Shown: one piece after another, positions 6,635 through 6,998 of the stretch
Layout of the letters: each line of letters opens with the position of its first letter
Position numbering within the stretch: the first letter of the stretch is position 1
From: an uncultured Mesorhizobium sp.
Lineage (GTDB): Bacteria > Pseudomonadota > Alphaproteobacteria > Rhizobiales > Rhizobiaceae
Assembly: GCA_950071955.1 (NCBI GenBank)
Contig: CATMOC010000191.1
Location: 1-6,998, forward strand
Reading direction: 5' to 3'
Length of the DNA stretch: 6,998 nucleotides
Position numbers and translations under genes: made by a program
The notes under the pieces: generated by a model
What the model was told of the DNA's origin: nothing
Database searches by the model: none
Seen by the model: only the letters and a program-made list of their open reading frames with translations

Positions 6635-6682
6635 CCAAGGAGCGGATGCGGATATCCGACGCCCTTGGTTCCAAGAGGTTTT
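6635..6682 (+). terminator. Weak candidate terminator after the peptidase gene
   Basis: An interrupted stem (6635-6640 with 6663-6668 and 6643-6647 with 6654-6658, loop 6648-6653) lies 38 bases after the peptidase stop. The four Ts at 6679-6682 are ten bases past the stem rather than adjacent, so rho-independent termination is doubtful. Confidence 0.22.
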
Positions 6683-6740
6683 GCGGCCGCGACTGCCGTC
6701 GATACCGTCGGTAGTTGGCACGGGGCACCGGGCACGATAT

Positions 6741-6761
6741 TCCCGCCGGGCGACGGCGGGA
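6741..6761 (+). promoter_or_regulatory. Hairpin overlapping the monooxygenase ribosome site
   Basis: TCCCGCCG (6741-6748) and CGGCGGGA (6754-6761) form a perfect eight-pair GC-rich stem with a five-base loop. The 3' arm contains the first four bases of the GGGAGG ribosome site (6758-6763) of the gene starting at 6772. In an RNA that includes both arms the site would be partly sequestered. Confidence 0.45.
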
Positions 6762-6771
6762 GGCGCGGCGA

Positions 6772-6998
6772 ATGAACGACAGCGAGGTTGGCGTCCTCAT
6801 CGCGGGCGGCGGTCCCTTCGGGCTGATGCTGGCGAACGAACTGGGGCGGCGCGGCGTCACGGCCGCCTTGTTCGATGCCAAGCCCTCGACCGCATTCAAT
6901 CCGCAGGCGAACGCCACGCAGGCACGCACGATGGAGCACTATCGCCGCCTCGGCTTCGCCGACGAGATTCGGCGGCTCGGCCTGCCGCCGGACTACCC
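6772..6998 (+). CDS. FAD-dependent monooxygenase, PheA/TfdB type (N-terminal part, runs off window)
   Basis: The first 75 codons of a flavoprotein hydroxylase of the pfam01494 family, which use FAD and NAD(P)H to hydroxylate aromatic and related substrates. The N-terminal Rossmann strand-loop-helix binds the ADP part of FAD: VLIAGGGPFGLMLANELGRRG (about 8-28), with glycines in GxGxxG-like order, the first glycine being replaced by alanine (AGGGPFG). An acidic residue ends the second strand (LFDAKP). NATQARTMEHYRRLGFADEIRRLGL is the usual follow-on segment that names this subfamily. The ATG is eight bases after GGGAGG. It is co-directional with the peptidase, but 174 bases separate them and no shared operator is seen, so membership in the same pathway is uncertain. 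Substrate unknown. Confidence 0.88.
   Translation, partial: MNDSEVGVLIAGGGPFGLMLANELGRRGVTAALFDAKPSTAFNPQANATQARTMEHYRRLGFADEIRRLGLPPDY

Larger units (their letters stand above)
6598..6771 (+). other. Peptidase-monooxygenase intergenic region
   Basis: A 174-base gap with no gene. It contains an imperfect stem-loop at 6635-6668 (outer CCAAGG/CCTTGG, inner CGGAT/ATCCG) followed at 6679-6682 by only four Ts, a weak terminator candidate. A possible promoter is TTGGCA (6715-6720), 17 bases, TATTCC (6738-6743). A perfect hairpin lies at 6741-6761. No TGAAACA-type operator is present. Confidence 0.4.

Noticed and set aside
5698..6939. 413-codon - strand frame across the peptidase end, gap and monooxygenase start
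   Set aside because: Spans two real genes on the other strand; no domain features. An overlapping antisense gene cannot be excluded but nothing supports it.
1..6998. Insertion sequences, CRISPR repeats, tRNA or rRNA genes
   Set aside because: No transposase-like frame, regularly spaced repeats or RNA-gene signatures were seen. The fusion junction near base 196 has no visible target duplication or IS end.

Overview
This is a high-GC bacterial window with dense, compact genes. Codon use, the SBP_bac_5/Dpp-type importer, the IclR regulator and the racemase all suggest an alphaproteobacterium, probably a Rhizobiales/Phyllobacteriaceae-type soil or plant-associated organism. That placement is inference; no rRNA or marker gene is present. 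The window looks like a catabolic cluster for importing and processing a peptide-, amide- or hydantoin-like compound.

Layout. Leftward, from the centre to the left edge: an Asp/Glu/hydantoin racemase-family protein (3740-2985), a periplasmic family-5 (Dpp/Opp-type) substrate-binding protein (2916-1258), and a DppB-type permease (from 1138). The permease reading frame does not end where the family ends. After its last membrane helix it runs in frame into the interior of a class V (serine/alanine-glyoxylate type) aminotransferase and leaves the window still open. Rightward: an IclR-family regulator (3829-4692), a cytoplasmic M28-like metallopeptidase homologue with a PA-domain region (4870-6597), and the first 75 codons of a PheA/TfdB-type FAD monooxygenase (6772 onward).

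Regulation. A 7-1-7 palindrome of the form TGAAACA-N-TGTTTCA occurs in the divergent racemase/iclR intergenic region (3765-3779, one mismatch) and again just upstream of the peptidase (4827-4841, perfect). It resembles the operator of the IclR-family repressor KdgR. The simplest reading is that the local IclR protein controls the transport/racemase operon, itself and the peptidase.

Most notable points: (1) the substrate-binding protein has its homologous segments in circularly permuted order, with the usual C-terminal part directly behind the signal peptide; (2) the permease-aminotransferase in-frame junction, which is either a real deletion/fusion or an assembly chimera; (3) the M28-like protein keeps three or four of the metal ligands but has Ser-Thr where the catalytic Glu-Glu pair normally stands; (4) the shared operators. 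The partner permease (DppC-type) and the ATPases expected for this importer are not in the window, and the fusion junction is where a deletion could have removed them.
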